Part shown: in pieces, positions 21,373 through 29,690 of the stretch | Numbering within the stretch: position 1 is the stretch's first letter | How the letters are laid out: every line of letters begins with the position of its first letter | Source: Streptomyces sp. A1277 | Lineage (GTDB): Bacteria > Actinomycetota > Actinomycetes > Streptomycetales > Streptomycetaceae | Length of the DNA: 64,000 bases | Direction of reading: 5' to 3' | NCBI RefSeq assembly: GCF_004795015.1 | Contig: NZ_SSBI01000011.1 | Coordinates: 62,001-126,000, forward strand | The notes under the pieces: generated by a model | Seen by the model: the letters and a program-made list of their open reading frames with translations, nothing else | Database searches by the model: none | What the model was told of the DNA's origin: nothing | Program-made: the position numbers and the translations under genes

Positions 21373-22044
21373 TCAGAACAACCGCAGCTTGTCGTCCTCG
21401 ATGCCTCGCATCGCGTCGTAGTCGAGGACCACGCAGCCGATGCCTCGGTCCGTGGCCAGGACGCGGGCCTGGGGCTTGATCTCCTGGGCGGCGAAGACGC
21501 CCTTCACGGGGGCCAGGTGCGGGTCGCGGTTCAGCAGCTCCAGGTAGCGGGTCAGCTGCTCCACGCCGTCGATGTCGCCGCGCCGCTTCAGCTCGACGGC
21601 CACCGTCTGCCCGTCCGCGTCGCGGCACAGGATGTCGACCGGGCCGATGGCCGTGAAGTACTCGCGGCGGATCAGGGTGTAGCCCTCGCCCAGGATCTCG
21701 ATCCGGTCGGCCAGCAGTTCCTGGAGGTGCGCTTCCACACCGTCCTTGATCAGCCCCGGATCGACGCCCAGCTCGTGGGACGAGTCATGGAGGATTTCCT
21801 CCATGGTGATGATCAGTTTTTCGCCCGCCTTGTTCACCACGGTCCAGACGCCCTCGGCGTCACCGCCGCCCTCCTTCAGGGTGCAGGGGGGCGACATCCA
21901 GTTGAGCGGTTTGTACGCCCTGTCGTCGGCGTGAATCGACACGCTCCCGTCCGCCTTCACCAGGATGAGACGGGGAGCGGAGGGCAGGTGGGCCGTGAGC
22001 CGGCCCGCGTAGTCCACGGAGCAGCGGGCGATGACGAGACGCAT
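21373..22044 (-). CDS. nucS: Mismatch-specific endonuclease NucS/EndoMS
   Basis: The key enzyme of actinobacterial non-canonical mismatch repair, which cuts both strands at mismatches. 223 residues: an N-terminal DNA-binding domain with W49 in PLNWM and a C-terminal RecB-like nuclease domain. Catalytic residues D137 (GPVDILC) and E151-x-K153 (VAVELKRRG) are present. The C-terminus KLRLF is the sliding-clamp binding tail. Start: ATG 22044; the frame opens 3 codons earlier, but the conserved start is [12 protein letters not shown]. Streptomyces lacks MutS/MutL, so this gene sets the mutation rate. Confidence 0.95.
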   Translation of the reverse strand: MRLVIARCSVDYAGRLTAHLPSAPRLILVKADGSVSIHADDRAYKPLNWMSPPCTLKEGGGDAEGVWTVVNKAGEKLIITMEEILHDSSHELGVDPGLIKDGVEAHLQELLADRIEILGEGYTLIRREYFTAIGPVDILCRDADGQTVAVELKRRGDIDGVEQLTRYLELLNRDPHLAPVKGVFAAQEIKPQARVLATDRGIGCVVLDYDAMRGIEDDKLRLF

Positions 22045-22308
22045 GGTCGGCAACGCTACTCGACGTCGGGGGCTCGACGCGATTCACGAGGGCGTCGCCC
22101 CAGCCCCTTCCGGACCTGACGCTTTCTGTCTTGCCCCTCTTTGAACCCCTTCGTTATTGGCCGGTTGTGTTCCCAATCTCCTGGTGCGGCCCGGACTGCG
22201 CCCTTACCGTGGATGCAGGAGGTCGTCGTGTGTGCACGCTGCGTCGCCGCCCTCCTTCCCTGCCCGTAAGGCTCCGGCACTCCGGCCGGGGTCGCGAGAG
22301 GAGAACCC

Positions 22309-22701
22309 ATGTCGCTCGACGTCTCACCGGCGCTGTTGGAACAGGCCGAGCGAGGCGAGGTCGACGAAGCCGACTTCGTCGACTGCGTCCGGACCTCCCT
22401 GCCCTACGCATGGGAGATGATCAGCTCGTTGGTGGCTCAGCTGAAGGTCGACGGCGGGGAGTTCGCCGACAACCAGACGCCGCCGCCCAACGAGCAGGCA
22501 CGTGGTCAGCTGCTGCGTGCGCTCGCGAGTGATGCGATACGTGGCGCGCTGCAGCGGCACTTCGGGGTGCGTCTCGCATTCCAGAACTGCCACCGCGTCG
22601 CGGTGTTCCCGCTGGACGCCTCGGTCGACGACCGACTGGCCAAGTTCACCTCGGTGAGGGGCCAGTTGCTCAACCAGTCGCCCGAACTTCGGGACTGCTG
22701 A
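22309..22701 (+). CDS. SCO5389-family conserved small protein
   Basis: 130 residues, soluble and acidic at the N-terminus (LLEQAERGEVDEADFVDCVRTSLPYAW, recognised by DEADFVDCVRTSLPYAW). It contains NQTPPPNEQARGQLLRALASDAI and ends QSPELRDC. It matches a conserved actinobacterial family of unknown function (its members are named after SCO5389). Good GAGAGGAG site 7 nt before the ATG. It is divergent from nucS across a 264-bp gap in which I see no clear operator. Confidence 0.85.
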   Translation: MSLDVSPALLEQAERGEVDEADFVDCVRTSLPYAWEMISSLVAQLKVDGGEFADNQTPPPNEQARGQLLRALASDAIRGALQRHFGVRLAFQNCHRVAVFPLDASVDDRLAKFTSVRGQLLNQSPELRDC

Positions 22702-22801
22702 ATCCTTTCGCTGCCGTTCCGGGCCGCGGGAGGTGCAACTGGTCCGGGGCGGCAGCTCCCGTACGTACGCCGCTGTACACCGTCACGCGGGTGCGCGGGG
22801 G

Positions 22802-23845
22802 TCATTCGAGGAGGGGCAGCACCTCGGTGCCCAGCCGCGCTACGTTCTCCTCCGTGGCGACGAGATCTCCGGAACCCTCCACCAGGAGCGCGAAGCGGGT
22901 GATGCCCGTGCGCTCGGCGGTGGCCGCGAGGCGCTCGGCGGCGAGCCCCGGTGTGCCCACCGGATGAAGGCCGCACAGCAGCTCCGCGTAGCCCACCGGG
23001 TCCCGCATCACGCGGTGCCGCCCGTCGACCGTCACATGGGCGCCCAGCCCCTGGCGCAGCCAGCCCGGCATCGCCTTCACCAGCGTCTCGACGGCGTCCT
23101 CGGTGCGGTCGGCGATCTGGGCCACCCCCGCCGACACGTGGCCCGCCCCGCGCACCCGCTCCGGTGCGTGGCCGGCCGCCAGCGCGAGGGACCGCCACAG
23201 CGCGACCATCTCCGCCTTCTCCTCGTCCCCGCAGTGCATGCCGAGCAGCATCGGCAGGCCGTTCTCGGCGGCGAGTTCCACGCTGCCGCGCGAGGTGCAC
23301 GCGACGATCACCTCGGGGCCGCCGGAGCTCTCCGCGCCCTGGCCGCCGAGCAGTTCGTCGGCCCGGGGGACGACCGCCACCTCGCGGAAGCCGTACCGTT
23401 CGCCCCGGCCCGCCACGCGCGGCTCGCGCAGCCAGTCGAGCAGGAGCCCCAGGGACTCCGGGAAGCCCTTCTCGTACGCCTCCAGGCCGCCGCCGAACAC
23501 CTCCAGGTCCACCCACGGACCGCCCCGGCCCACCCCGAGGCTGAACCGGCCGCCGCTGGTGAGGTGGAGCAGCGCGGCCTGCTCGCCGAGCGCGACCGGG
23601 TGCTGGGTGGGCAGCACGCTCACCGCCGTACCGACGCGGATGCGGCGGGTGCGGCCGAGCAGCTGCGCGGCCAGTGTGACGGCGGACGGGCACACCCCGT
23701 ACGGCACGAAATGATGTTCGGCCAGCCAGACCGAGTCCAGGCCGGATTCCTCCGCGACCTCGGCGGACCGGATCGCGCGGTGCAGCGCTTCCCCCGGCCC
23801 CTGGCCCGGAAACTGGGCTGCCAGTACGAACGTTCCCACACGCAT
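22802..23845 (-). CDS. LLM-class flavin-dependent oxidoreductase
   Basis: A luciferase-like (beta/alpha)8 monooxygenase, 347 residues. Seen: VWLAEHHFVPYG near 42-53, the RIRVGTAVSVLPTQHPVALGEQAALL region recognised by VLPTQHPVALGEQAA, RFSLGVGRGGPW, and a C-terminal ERTGITRFALLVEGSG. The cofactor (FMN or F420) and the substrate cannot be told from sequence. Start: ATG 23845, with AAGGAGG 9 nt before it; TTG 23851 is less likely. It diverges from the small zinc-ribbon-like gene across a highly structured gap. Confidence 0.88.
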   Translation of the reverse strand: MRVGTFVLAAQFPGQGPGEALHRAIRSAEVAEESGLDSVWLAEHHFVPYGVCPSAVTLAAQLLGRTRRIRVGTAVSVLPTQHPVALGEQAALLHLTSGGRFSLGVGRGGPWVDLEVFGGGLEAYEKGFPESLGLLLDWLREPRVAGRGERYGFREVAVVPRADELLGGQGAESSGGPEVIVACTSRGSVELAAENGLPMLLGMHCGDEEKAEMVALWRSLALAAGHAPERVRGAGHVSAGVAQIADRTEDAVETLVKAMPGWLRQGLGAHVTVDGRHRVMRDPVGYAELLCGLHPVGTPGLAAERLAATAERTGITRFALLVEGSGDLVATEENVARLGTEVLPLLE

Positions 23846-23882
23846 CGCCAATTGCCTCCTTGCGGCCGACGCGGCTCTCCCC

Positions 23883-23950
23883 TACCGGCAACAACGTCTG
23901 ACACGTGCCAAAGGCACGGTCCCGGGCCGGGTTGTTGCGATTTTCCGGTA
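23883..23950. repeat. Nested inverted repeats in a divergent promoter gap
   Basis: Three concentric pairs: TACCGG (23883-23888) with CCGGTA (23945-23950), GCAACAAC (23888-23895) with GTTGTTGC (23931-23938), and a tight hairpin CGTGCC-AAA-GGCACG (23904-23918). It sits 38 bp upstream of the LLM oxidoreductase start and 110 bp upstream of the opposite gene, so it may be an operator or cruciform. Confidence 0.45.
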
Positions 23951-24059
23951 ACCCGCACCTCCCGGGGCCTCGTCCCGAGCGGTGCGGGACCAGTACCCCG
24001 CCCGAATGGCCCTACGCTGGACGGGAAAACCGCCCAGCCCGCCCCGTGTGAGGTGTCAC

Positions 24060-24389
24060 GTGTCCCCGCGCCGCAACCGCCCCCGAGGCGGCGAGAGCCC
24101 CGACGACAGCGCGCGCGTGGGAGGGGACCGGTACGGCGGGGGAGGGCGCTCGGAGGAGTGGCGGGGCGAGGAGTGGTCCGTGCGCCCGGTCAGCGGGGCG
24201 AGCGCGATGGGCAAGCGCTACCGCTGCCCCGGCTGCGACCAGGAGATCCCCTCCGGCGTCCCGCACCTGGTGGCCTGGTCCGAGTACGGCGGGGTCGACG
24301 ACCGCAGACACTGGCACAAGGCGTGCTGGAACGCGAAGGACCGCCGCACCACACGGGTGCAGCGGTCCAGGAACGCGCCCAGGTACTGA
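24060..24389 (+). CDS. Conserved actinobacterial protein with CxxC...HxxxC zinc-ribbon-like motif
   Basis: 109 residues. The N-terminal 50 residues are Gly/Arg/Glu-rich and low complexity; the conserved part is KRYRCPGCDQEIPSGVPH then DDRRHWHKACW, giving CPGC and HWHKAC as probable Zn ligands, and an RSRNAPRY end. The family occurs throughout Streptomyces and is often labelled ATP/GTP-binding protein without basis; I see no P-loop. Start: GTG 24060 with GAGG upstream. Function unknown, nucleic-acid contact is a guess. Confidence 0.75.
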   Translation: MSPRRNRPRGGESPDDSARVGGDRYGGGGRSEEWRGEEWSVRPVSGASAMGKRYRCPGCDQEIPSGVPHLVAWSEYGGVDDRRHWHKACWNAKDRRTTRVQRSRNAPRY

Positions 24390-24401
24390 GGGGCGGCCGG
24401 C

Positions 24402-25277
24402 TCAGACGTCGCGCCGGCTCATCGCCAGGTACGCGCCGCCCATGGCCACCGCGGTCACGCCGAGCATGATCCACAGCGGGTCCCAGCCGGACGGGCCGCC
24501 GGACGAGGTGACCGAGTTGTCGTAGAAGATGCTCAGCTGGTTCGGGATCGAGTACTCCAGCAGCTTCTCCTGGAGCGTGCGCAGCGAGTCGGAGAACATG
24601 AAGATGGCCAGCACCAGCGGCAGCAGCACCAGGCCGATCATGATGGTGATCGCCCCGGCCGAGTGCCGGATGAGCGCGCCGACCGCCAGCGCGAGCAGCC
24701 CCAGCGTCGCGACGTAGAGACCGACGCCGACCGTGGCGCGCGTCCACTCCTCGCCGGTGGGCGACGCGGCGTCCAGTACGGAGGTCTGGATCAGGGCGAC
24801 GAGCGACGTCATCACCGTGGTGAGGACGAAGCTGAGCAGGAAGAAGACGAGGGCCTTGGCGCCGAGCACCCGGCCCCGGCTCGGGCAGGCCGTCAGCGTC
24901 GTACGGATCATGCCGGTGCCGTACTCTGAGGCGATCGTCATCACGCCGAGCGTGATCACGCAGATCGTGCCCAGCAGCACGCCGAAGAAGCCGAGGCTCA
25001 GCACCGGGGTCCCGCTCATGTCCGAGTCGGACGCGGAGACCGCCAGGGCCGCGAGCACCCCGATGACCAGCAGCAGCGCGGTCATGACGCCGAGCGTCCA
25101 CATGGTCGAGCGCACGGACCGGATCTTGGTCCACTCGGAGGCGATGGCGTCGCCGAGCGTCGCGGGGCGCACCGGGATCGGCGAGGTGTAGAAGCCCTGG
25201 GGCTGCTGGTACGCCTGCTGCGGCGCGGCCTGCTGGTACGGCGCCTGCGGCGCCGGCGGCGTGGACGGCGTGGTCAT
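24402..25277 (-). CDS. ABC-2 type transporter permease
   Basis: 291 residues. A Gln/Pro-rich cytoplasmic N-terminus (QQAAPQQAYQQPQGF) precedes six hydrophobic segments; EWTKIRSVRSTMWTLG before the first one and ASEYGTGMIRTTL between segments are typical of streptomycete ABC-2 permeases. Start: ATG 25277, overlapping the stop of the ATPase gene as ATGA. Last gene of a four-gene minus-strand array with two ATPase-permease pairs. The substrate is unknown. Confidence 0.88.
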   Translation of the reverse strand: MTTPSTPPAPQAPYQQAAPQQAYQQPQGFYTSPIPVRPATLGDAIASEWTKIRSVRSTMWTLGVMTALLLVIGVLAALAVSASDSDMSGTPVLSLGFFGVLLGTICVITLGVMTIASEYGTGMIRTTLTACPSRGRVLGAKALVFFLLSFVLTTVMTSLVALIQTSVLDAASPTGEEWTRATVGVGLYVATLGLLALAVGALIRHSAGAITIMIGLVLLPLVLAIFMFSDSLRTLQEKLLEYSIPNQLSIFYDNSVTSSGGPSGWDPLWIMLGVTAVAMGGAYLAMSRRDV

Positions 25278-26485
25278 CGGGGGTCCTCGCTGGTGTCGCG
25301 CTCGGTCAGGTCTGCGGGGGCCCCGGCGGGCGCCGCCGGGGCGGGAGCGGTGGCCGCAGGCGCGGGGGCCCGGGACGGCGGCGTGGGCGCCTGCGCGGGG
25401 GCGGTGGGCGCCGGGGCGGCCGCGTACGGGTTCTGTCCGGGCGGCGGCGGGGCGTACCAGCCCTGCTGCGGGACATCGGGCACGGGCTGCTGCGGCGGCG
25501 GGGCGTACCCCGGCTGCTGCCCGTACCCGGCGTACGGCGGCTGCTGCTGGAGGTGGGCCTTCTGGTCCACCGTCGAACGGTAGTCCACGGCGCCCTGCGT
25601 CATCCGCATGTACGCCTCCTCCAGCGATGCCTGGTGCGGCGAGAGCTCCCACAGCCGGACGTCCGACTCATGGGCGAGGTCGCTGATCCGGGGGAGTGCC
25701 AGGCCGGTGACCCGCAGCGCCCCGTCCGGCTCGGGCATGACCTGGCCGCCCGCCTCGGTCAGGGTGCCGGTGAGCTTCTCGCGCTGCTCGGGCGTCTCGT
25801 CCGGGACGCGCACCCGCGCGAAGTCGGCCGAGTTGGCCGAGATGAAGTCCGTGACGCTCATGTCGGCCATCAGCTGGCCGCGGCCGATCACGATCAGGTG
25901 GTCGGCGGTGAGGGCCATCTCGCTCATGAGGTGGCTGGAGACGAAGACCGTGCGGCCCTCGGACGCCAGCATCTTCATCAGGTTGCGGACCCAGAGGATG
26001 CCCTCGGGGTCGAGGCCGTTGACCGGTTCGTCGAAGAGCAGCACCTGCGGGTCGCCCAGCAGCGCGGCCGCGATGCCCAGCCGCTGCCCCATGCCGAGCG
26101 AGAAGCCCTTGGAGCGCTTGCGGGCCACGTCCTGGAGGCCGACCACGCCCAGCACCTCGTCCACCCGGGCCTCCGGGATGCCGGCCAGCTGGGCCAGCGA
26201 GAGGAGGTGGTTGCGGGCGCTGCGGCCGCCGTGCACGGCCTTGGCGTCGAGCAGGGCGCCCACCTGTCGGGGCGCGTTCGGCAGGCTGCGGAAGTCGTGG
26301 CCGCCGATGGTCACGCGGCCCGCCGTCGGCCGGTCGAGGCCGAGGATCATGCGCATGGTCGTGGACTTGCCCGACCCGTTGGGACCGAGGAATCCGGTGA
26401 CGGCACCCGGCCGCACCTGGAAGGAAAGGTTGTACACGGCCGTCTTCGCGCCATAGCGCTTGGTCAGGCCGACTGCCTCGATCAT
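25274..26485 (-). CDS. ABC transporter ATP-binding protein with Pro/Gln-rich C-terminal tail
   Basis: 403 residues. Walker A GPNGSGKST, signature SLGMG (in KGFSLGMGQRLGIAAALLGDP), Walker B LLFDEPVNGLDP, and H-loop SSHLMSEM. After a ~100-residue domain the last ~100 residues are low-complexity Pro/Gln/Tyr/Ala (GYGQQPGYAPPPQQPVP). Start: ATG 26485; the earlier start at 26521 has no ribosome site. It is a close relative of the ATPase 1 kb upstream, so one pair probably arose by duplication of the other. Overlaps the permease gene by 4 nt. Confidence 0.9.
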   Translation of the reverse strand: MIEAVGLTKRYGAKTAVYNLSFQVRPGAVTGFLGPNGSGKSTTMRMILGLDRPTAGRVTIGGHDFRSLPNAPRQVGALLDAKAVHGGRSARNHLLSLAQLAGIPEARVDEVLGVVGLQDVARKRSKGFSLGMGQRLGIAAALLGDPQVLLFDEPVNGLDPEGILWVRNLMKMLASEGRTVFVSSHLMSEMALTADHLIVIGRGQLMADMSVTDFISANSADFARVRVPDETPEQREKLTGTLTEAGGQVMPEPDGALRVTGLALPRISDLAHESDVRLWELSPHQASLEEAYMRMTQGAVDYRSTVDQKAHLQQQPPYAGYGQQPGYAPPPQQPVPDVPQQGWYAPPPPGQNPYAAAPAPTAPAQAPTPPSRAPAPAATAPAPAAPAGAPADLTERDTSEDPR

Positions 26486-26644
26486 GCTCCAGCCCCATCG
26501 ACTTATCTGTCGTCGGGGCACAGGCCGTCCGGCCGTACGCCCCCCGTATGAGTGAGGAGGATATCCAGGCGTTGACGGTTCCGGCCAAGTCGTTACGGGG
26601 CGAGTCCCGCCCGGGGGCGGCGGGCCGGAGCCCGCCGCCCCCGG

Positions 26645-26710
26645 TCAGGAGCCCCGCATCTCAGGCGTCCCGCTTGTTCAGGCGCCCCGCTTCTCAGGCG
26701 TCCCGCTTCT
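26645..26710. repeat. Four tandem 16-17 bp units over the 3' end of a permease gene
   Basis: Units start at 26645, 26661, 26678 and 26694, each beginning TCAGG and holding a CCCCGC/TCCCGC core. On the coding strand each unit ends with an in-frame-looking TGA: the last codons and stop of the permease gene (RDA, stop) have been copied three more times downstream. Confidence 0.75.
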
Positions 26711-27482
26711 TCAGAACGAGGAAGCCGCCGATCACCGAGGCCGCCACCCAGGCGACCATGATCAGCAGCCCCGCCCACGGCCCGTACGGCGACGGGTCGC
26801 TGTTCATCGCGTCCGGCACCACCTGCATGATCTTGGAGCCCGCCTGGTCCGGGAAGTACCGGGCGACCTTCTTGGCGCCCGGCACGGCCGACAGGATCTG
26901 CGAGACCAGGAAGAAGAACGGCATCAGGATGCCGAGCGACAGCATGGAACTGCGCAGCATCGCCGCCACGCCCATGGAGAAGACCGCGATCAGACCCATG
27001 TAGAGGCCGCCGCCGACGACCGCCCGCAGCACGTTGTCCGCGCCGATGTCCGTGCGGTGGCCGCCCAGCAGCGCCTGGCCGAGGAAGAAGGTGGCGAAAC
27101 TGGTGGCGAGACCCACCACCAGCGCCAGCACCCCGGCCACCAGCACCTTGCTGAACAGGAAGGTCGCGCGCTGCGGCACGGCCGCCAGCGAGGTGCGGAT
27201 CATGCCGGAGCTGTACTCCGTACCGACCACGAGCACCCCGAAGACCACCATCGCCAGCTGGCCGAGAATCATCCCGGAGAAGCTGATGAGGGTGGGGTCG
27301 AAGGTGGCCCGCTCGGCGGGGGCGAGCTCGTCGAACTGGGCGTTCATCACCGCGCACAGGGCCGCGCCCATCGCGACGGTGACCACGAACGCCGAGATGA
27401 GCGTCCAGGTGGTGGAGGAGACCGTCCGGATCTTGGTCCATTCGGAAGTCAGGACCGCGGGGACCGAAGCCATCGTCGTCAC
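26694..27482 (-). CDS. ABC-2 type transporter permease
   Basis: 262 residues with six hydrophobic segments. The family phrase LTSEWTKIRTVSSTTW precedes the first helix and GTEYSSGMIRTSLAAVP lies between helices. Start: GTG 27482 overlaps the ATPase stop as GTGA, with AAAGGGGG just before it; ATG 27473 is an alternative that gives MASVPAV. It is homologous to the permease at 24.4 kb but lacks the Gln/Pro-rich N-terminus. Its 3' end is duplicated into a short tandem array. Confidence 0.88.
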   Translation of the reverse strand: MTTMASVPAVLTSEWTKIRTVSSTTWTLISAFVVTVAMGAALCAVMNAQFDELAPAERATFDPTLISFSGMILGQLAMVVFGVLVVGTEYSSGMIRTSLAAVPQRATFLFSKVLVAGVLALVVGLATSFATFFLGQALLGGHRTDIGADNVLRAVVGGGLYMGLIAVFSMGVAAMLRSSMLSLGILMPFFFLVSQILSAVPGAKKVARYFPDQAGSKIMQVVPDAMNSDPSPYGPWAGLLIMVAWVAASVIGGFLVLKKRDA

Positions 27483-28477
27483 GCCCCCTTTCCGCTGTCG
27501 GGGCGCTGGTTCCACTGGCCCCACTGGTCGCCGCCCCACTGCTGTCCCTCCGGCGGTGGCGCGCCGCCCGGTCCCGAGTGCGCGTGGTACTCCACCGAGC
27601 CCGCCGTCATCTGCATGAACGCTTCCTCCAGAGACGCCCGCTGGGCGCTCAGTTCGTGCAGCACGATCGTGTGCCGGGCGGCCAGCTCGCCCAGGTCCTC
27701 GGTGGTGGCGCCGTCCACCTCCAGCGTGCCGTCGCCCGCCTCGACCGCGACGACGCCCTCCTCGTGCAGGGCATCGCGCAGCCGCTCCTGCTGCGGCGAG
27801 CGCAGCCGGACGTAGCTGCGGGAGTTCTCGTGGATGAAGTCGGCCATCGAGGTGTCGGCGAGCAGCCTGCCCTGGCCGATCACGATCAGGTGGTCGGCGG
27901 TCAGCGCCATCTCGCTCATCAGGTGGGAGGAGACGAAGATCGTCCGGCCCTGGCCCGCGAGCGTCTTCATCAGGTTCCGGATCCAGTGGATGCCCTCGGG
28001 GTCGAGCCCGTTGACCGGCTCGTCGAACATCAGGATCTCGGGATCGCCCAGCAGCGCCGACGCGATGCCGAGCCGCTGGCCCATGCCGAGCGAGAAGCCC
28101 TTGGACTTCTTCTTCGCCACCGCGGTCAGCCCGACGGTGTCCAGCACCTCCGCCACCCGGCTCTCCGGGATGCGGTTGCTCTGGGCCAGGCACAGCAGGT
28201 TGTGGTACGCGCTGCGCCCGCCGTGCATCGACTTGGCGTCCAGCAGCGCGCCGATGTACTTGAGCGGTTCGGAGAGGTCGCGGTAGTGCTTGCCGTCGAT
28301 GCGCACGGAACCGCTGGTGGGGTTGTCGAGATCGAGCATCATCCGCATCGTGGTGGACTTGCCCGCCCCGTTGGGTCCCAGAAAACCCGTCACCATTCCC
28401 GGTCTGATCACGCACGACAACTGGTCGACGGCGACCTTGTTCCCGAAACGCTTGGTGAGTCCGTCAAGCTCGATCAT
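27479..28477 (-). CDS. ABC transporter ATP-binding protein
   Basis: 332 residues. Walker A GPNGAGKST, signature SLGMG in KGFSLGMGQRLGIASALLGDP, Walker B LMFDEPVNGLDP, H-loop SSHLMSEM. Closely similar to the ATPase at 25.3 kb over the ~300-residue core, but with a shorter Gly/Gln tail (PPPEGQQWGGDQWGQWNQ). First gene of the array. The CcmA/BcrA-like subfamily mostly covers efflux of peptides, lipids or drugs; nothing here fixes the substrate. Confidence 0.9.
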   Translation of the reverse strand: MIELDGLTKRFGNKVAVDQLSCVIRPGMVTGFLGPNGAGKSTTMRMMLDLDNPTSGSVRIDGKHYRDLSEPLKYIGALLDAKSMHGGRSAYHNLLCLAQSNRIPESRVAEVLDTVGLTAVAKKKSKGFSLGMGQRLGIASALLGDPEILMFDEPVNGLDPEGIHWIRNLMKTLAGQGRTIFVSSHLMSEMALTADHLIVIGQGRLLADTSMADFIHENSRSYVRLRSPQQERLRDALHEEGVVAVEAGDGTLEVDGATTEDLGELAARHTIVLHELSAQRASLEEAFMQMTAGSVEYHAHSGPGGAPPPEGQQWGGDQWGQWNQRPDSGKGA

Positions 28478-28566
28478 GCGTTCACGCTAGAACGAGCGCG
28501 TGCCCGGCGCCACCACAAAGGCGGAACCGGGCACACGGGAATCGGTGCGGGGACTGCTCGCCGGCG

Positions 28567-29505
28567 TCAGCGGGTCTGCTGGGCCGGAACGCCGCGGGAG
28601 GCGGGCTCCTCGTCGGCGGGGGTGCCGGCGGCCGCCACGGCGGCACCGGTCAGCGTTGCCAGCATCTCGCGGACGTTGGTCAGCTGCGCGTTGATCGAGT
28701 CGCGGCGGTTGGTGAGGGCCGCGAGCTCGCGCTCCGACTCGCTGCGGATGCGGTCGGCCTTCGCGTTCGCGTCCGCCACGATGTCCTCGGACTGGCGCTG
28801 CGCGGTCTCCACCGTCTGACGGGCCCGGCGCTCGGCGTCCGTGCGGAGCTTCTCGGCCTCCAGGCGGAGCTGCTCGGCGCGGTGCTCGATCTCGGCCAGA
28901 CGCTTCTCGGCCTTGGCCTGACGGGACGCGAGGTCGCGCTCCGACTGGTCGCGGCGCTTGGCGAGGTTCGTCTCGAAGTCCGCGGCGGCCTGGGCGGCCT
29001 TGGCACGGGTCTCCTCGAAGAGGGCGTCGGCCTCCTCCCGCTTCTGCGCCGCGTCCTTCTGTGCGTCGGTGCGCAGCGCGGTGGCCTCACCCTTGGCCTT
29101 GTCGACGATGCGGACGCCGTCGTCCTCGGCCTTGGCCTTGCGCTCGGCGGCGAAGGTCTCTGCGTCGTTGCGCACCTGCTGGGCGGCGGACTCGGCGAGC
29201 TCGCGGTGCTGCTCGGCGGCGCGACGGGCCTCCTCGCGCAAATCCTTCGCCTCCTCCTCGGCGAGGCGGAGGATCTTCTCCACGCGCGCGCCGAGACCCG
29301 CGTACGACGGCTCCGCGTCGGTCACCTGGGCCTGGGCGTTCTGCGTTTCGAGGTGAAGCTCCTCGATGCGCTTTTCCAGCGATGTGATGCGTCCGAGAGC
29401 ACTATCACGGTCGGCGACGAGCTTAATAATGCGGTCATCCACCTGACCGCGGTCGTAACCACGCCGCACGAGTTCGAAGCCGAAGGGGGAGGAAGGGTCA
29501 CTCAT
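28567..29505 (-). CDS. filP: FilP, coiled-coil intermediate-filament-like protein
   Basis: 312 residues. A short N-terminus with SPFGFELVRRGYDRGQVD resembles the start of DivIVA-related proteins, then a long coiled coil rich in Ala/Glu/Arg/Gln. Length, the start SDPSSPFGFELVRRGY, and location next to scy match S. coelicolor FilP (older label: cellulose-binding protein). FilP forms filaments behind the hyphal tip, gives the hypha stiffness and interacts with DivIVA and Scy. Start: ATG 29505 with GGAAGG/GGGGAGG upstream; the longer frame is not conserved-looking. The gene is downstream of scy with a 185-bp gap. Confidence 0.92.
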   Translation of the reverse strand: MSDPSSPFGFELVRRGYDRGQVDDRIIKLVADRDSALGRITSLEKRIEELHLETQNAQAQVTDAEPSYAGLGARVEKILRLAEEEAKDLREEARRAAEQHRELAESAAQQVRNDAETFAAERKAKAEDDGVRIVDKAKGEATALRTDAQKDAAQKREEADALFEETRAKAAQAAADFETNLAKRRDQSERDLASRQAKAEKRLAEIEHRAEQLRLEAEKLRTDAERRARQTVETAQRQSEDIVADANAKADRIRSESERELAALTNRRDSINAQLTNVREMLATLTGAAVAAAGTPADEEPASRGVPAQQTR

Positions 29506-29690
29506 GGGGTTCCTGTCGAAGTGAGACCGGTGAGGTGATAGAGGGAATCCTAGGGGCCGGGACGGCGTGTCATCGAGCAGATGCCCGTTTGATCTGGAGA
29601 ATGACACCCCTTTTGAGTGGCTGACCCCCGTAACCCTTGCCACTCGGAGGGCTGAAGGTCCATGCGGAACCACGGCCGACGGCCCGCTGA

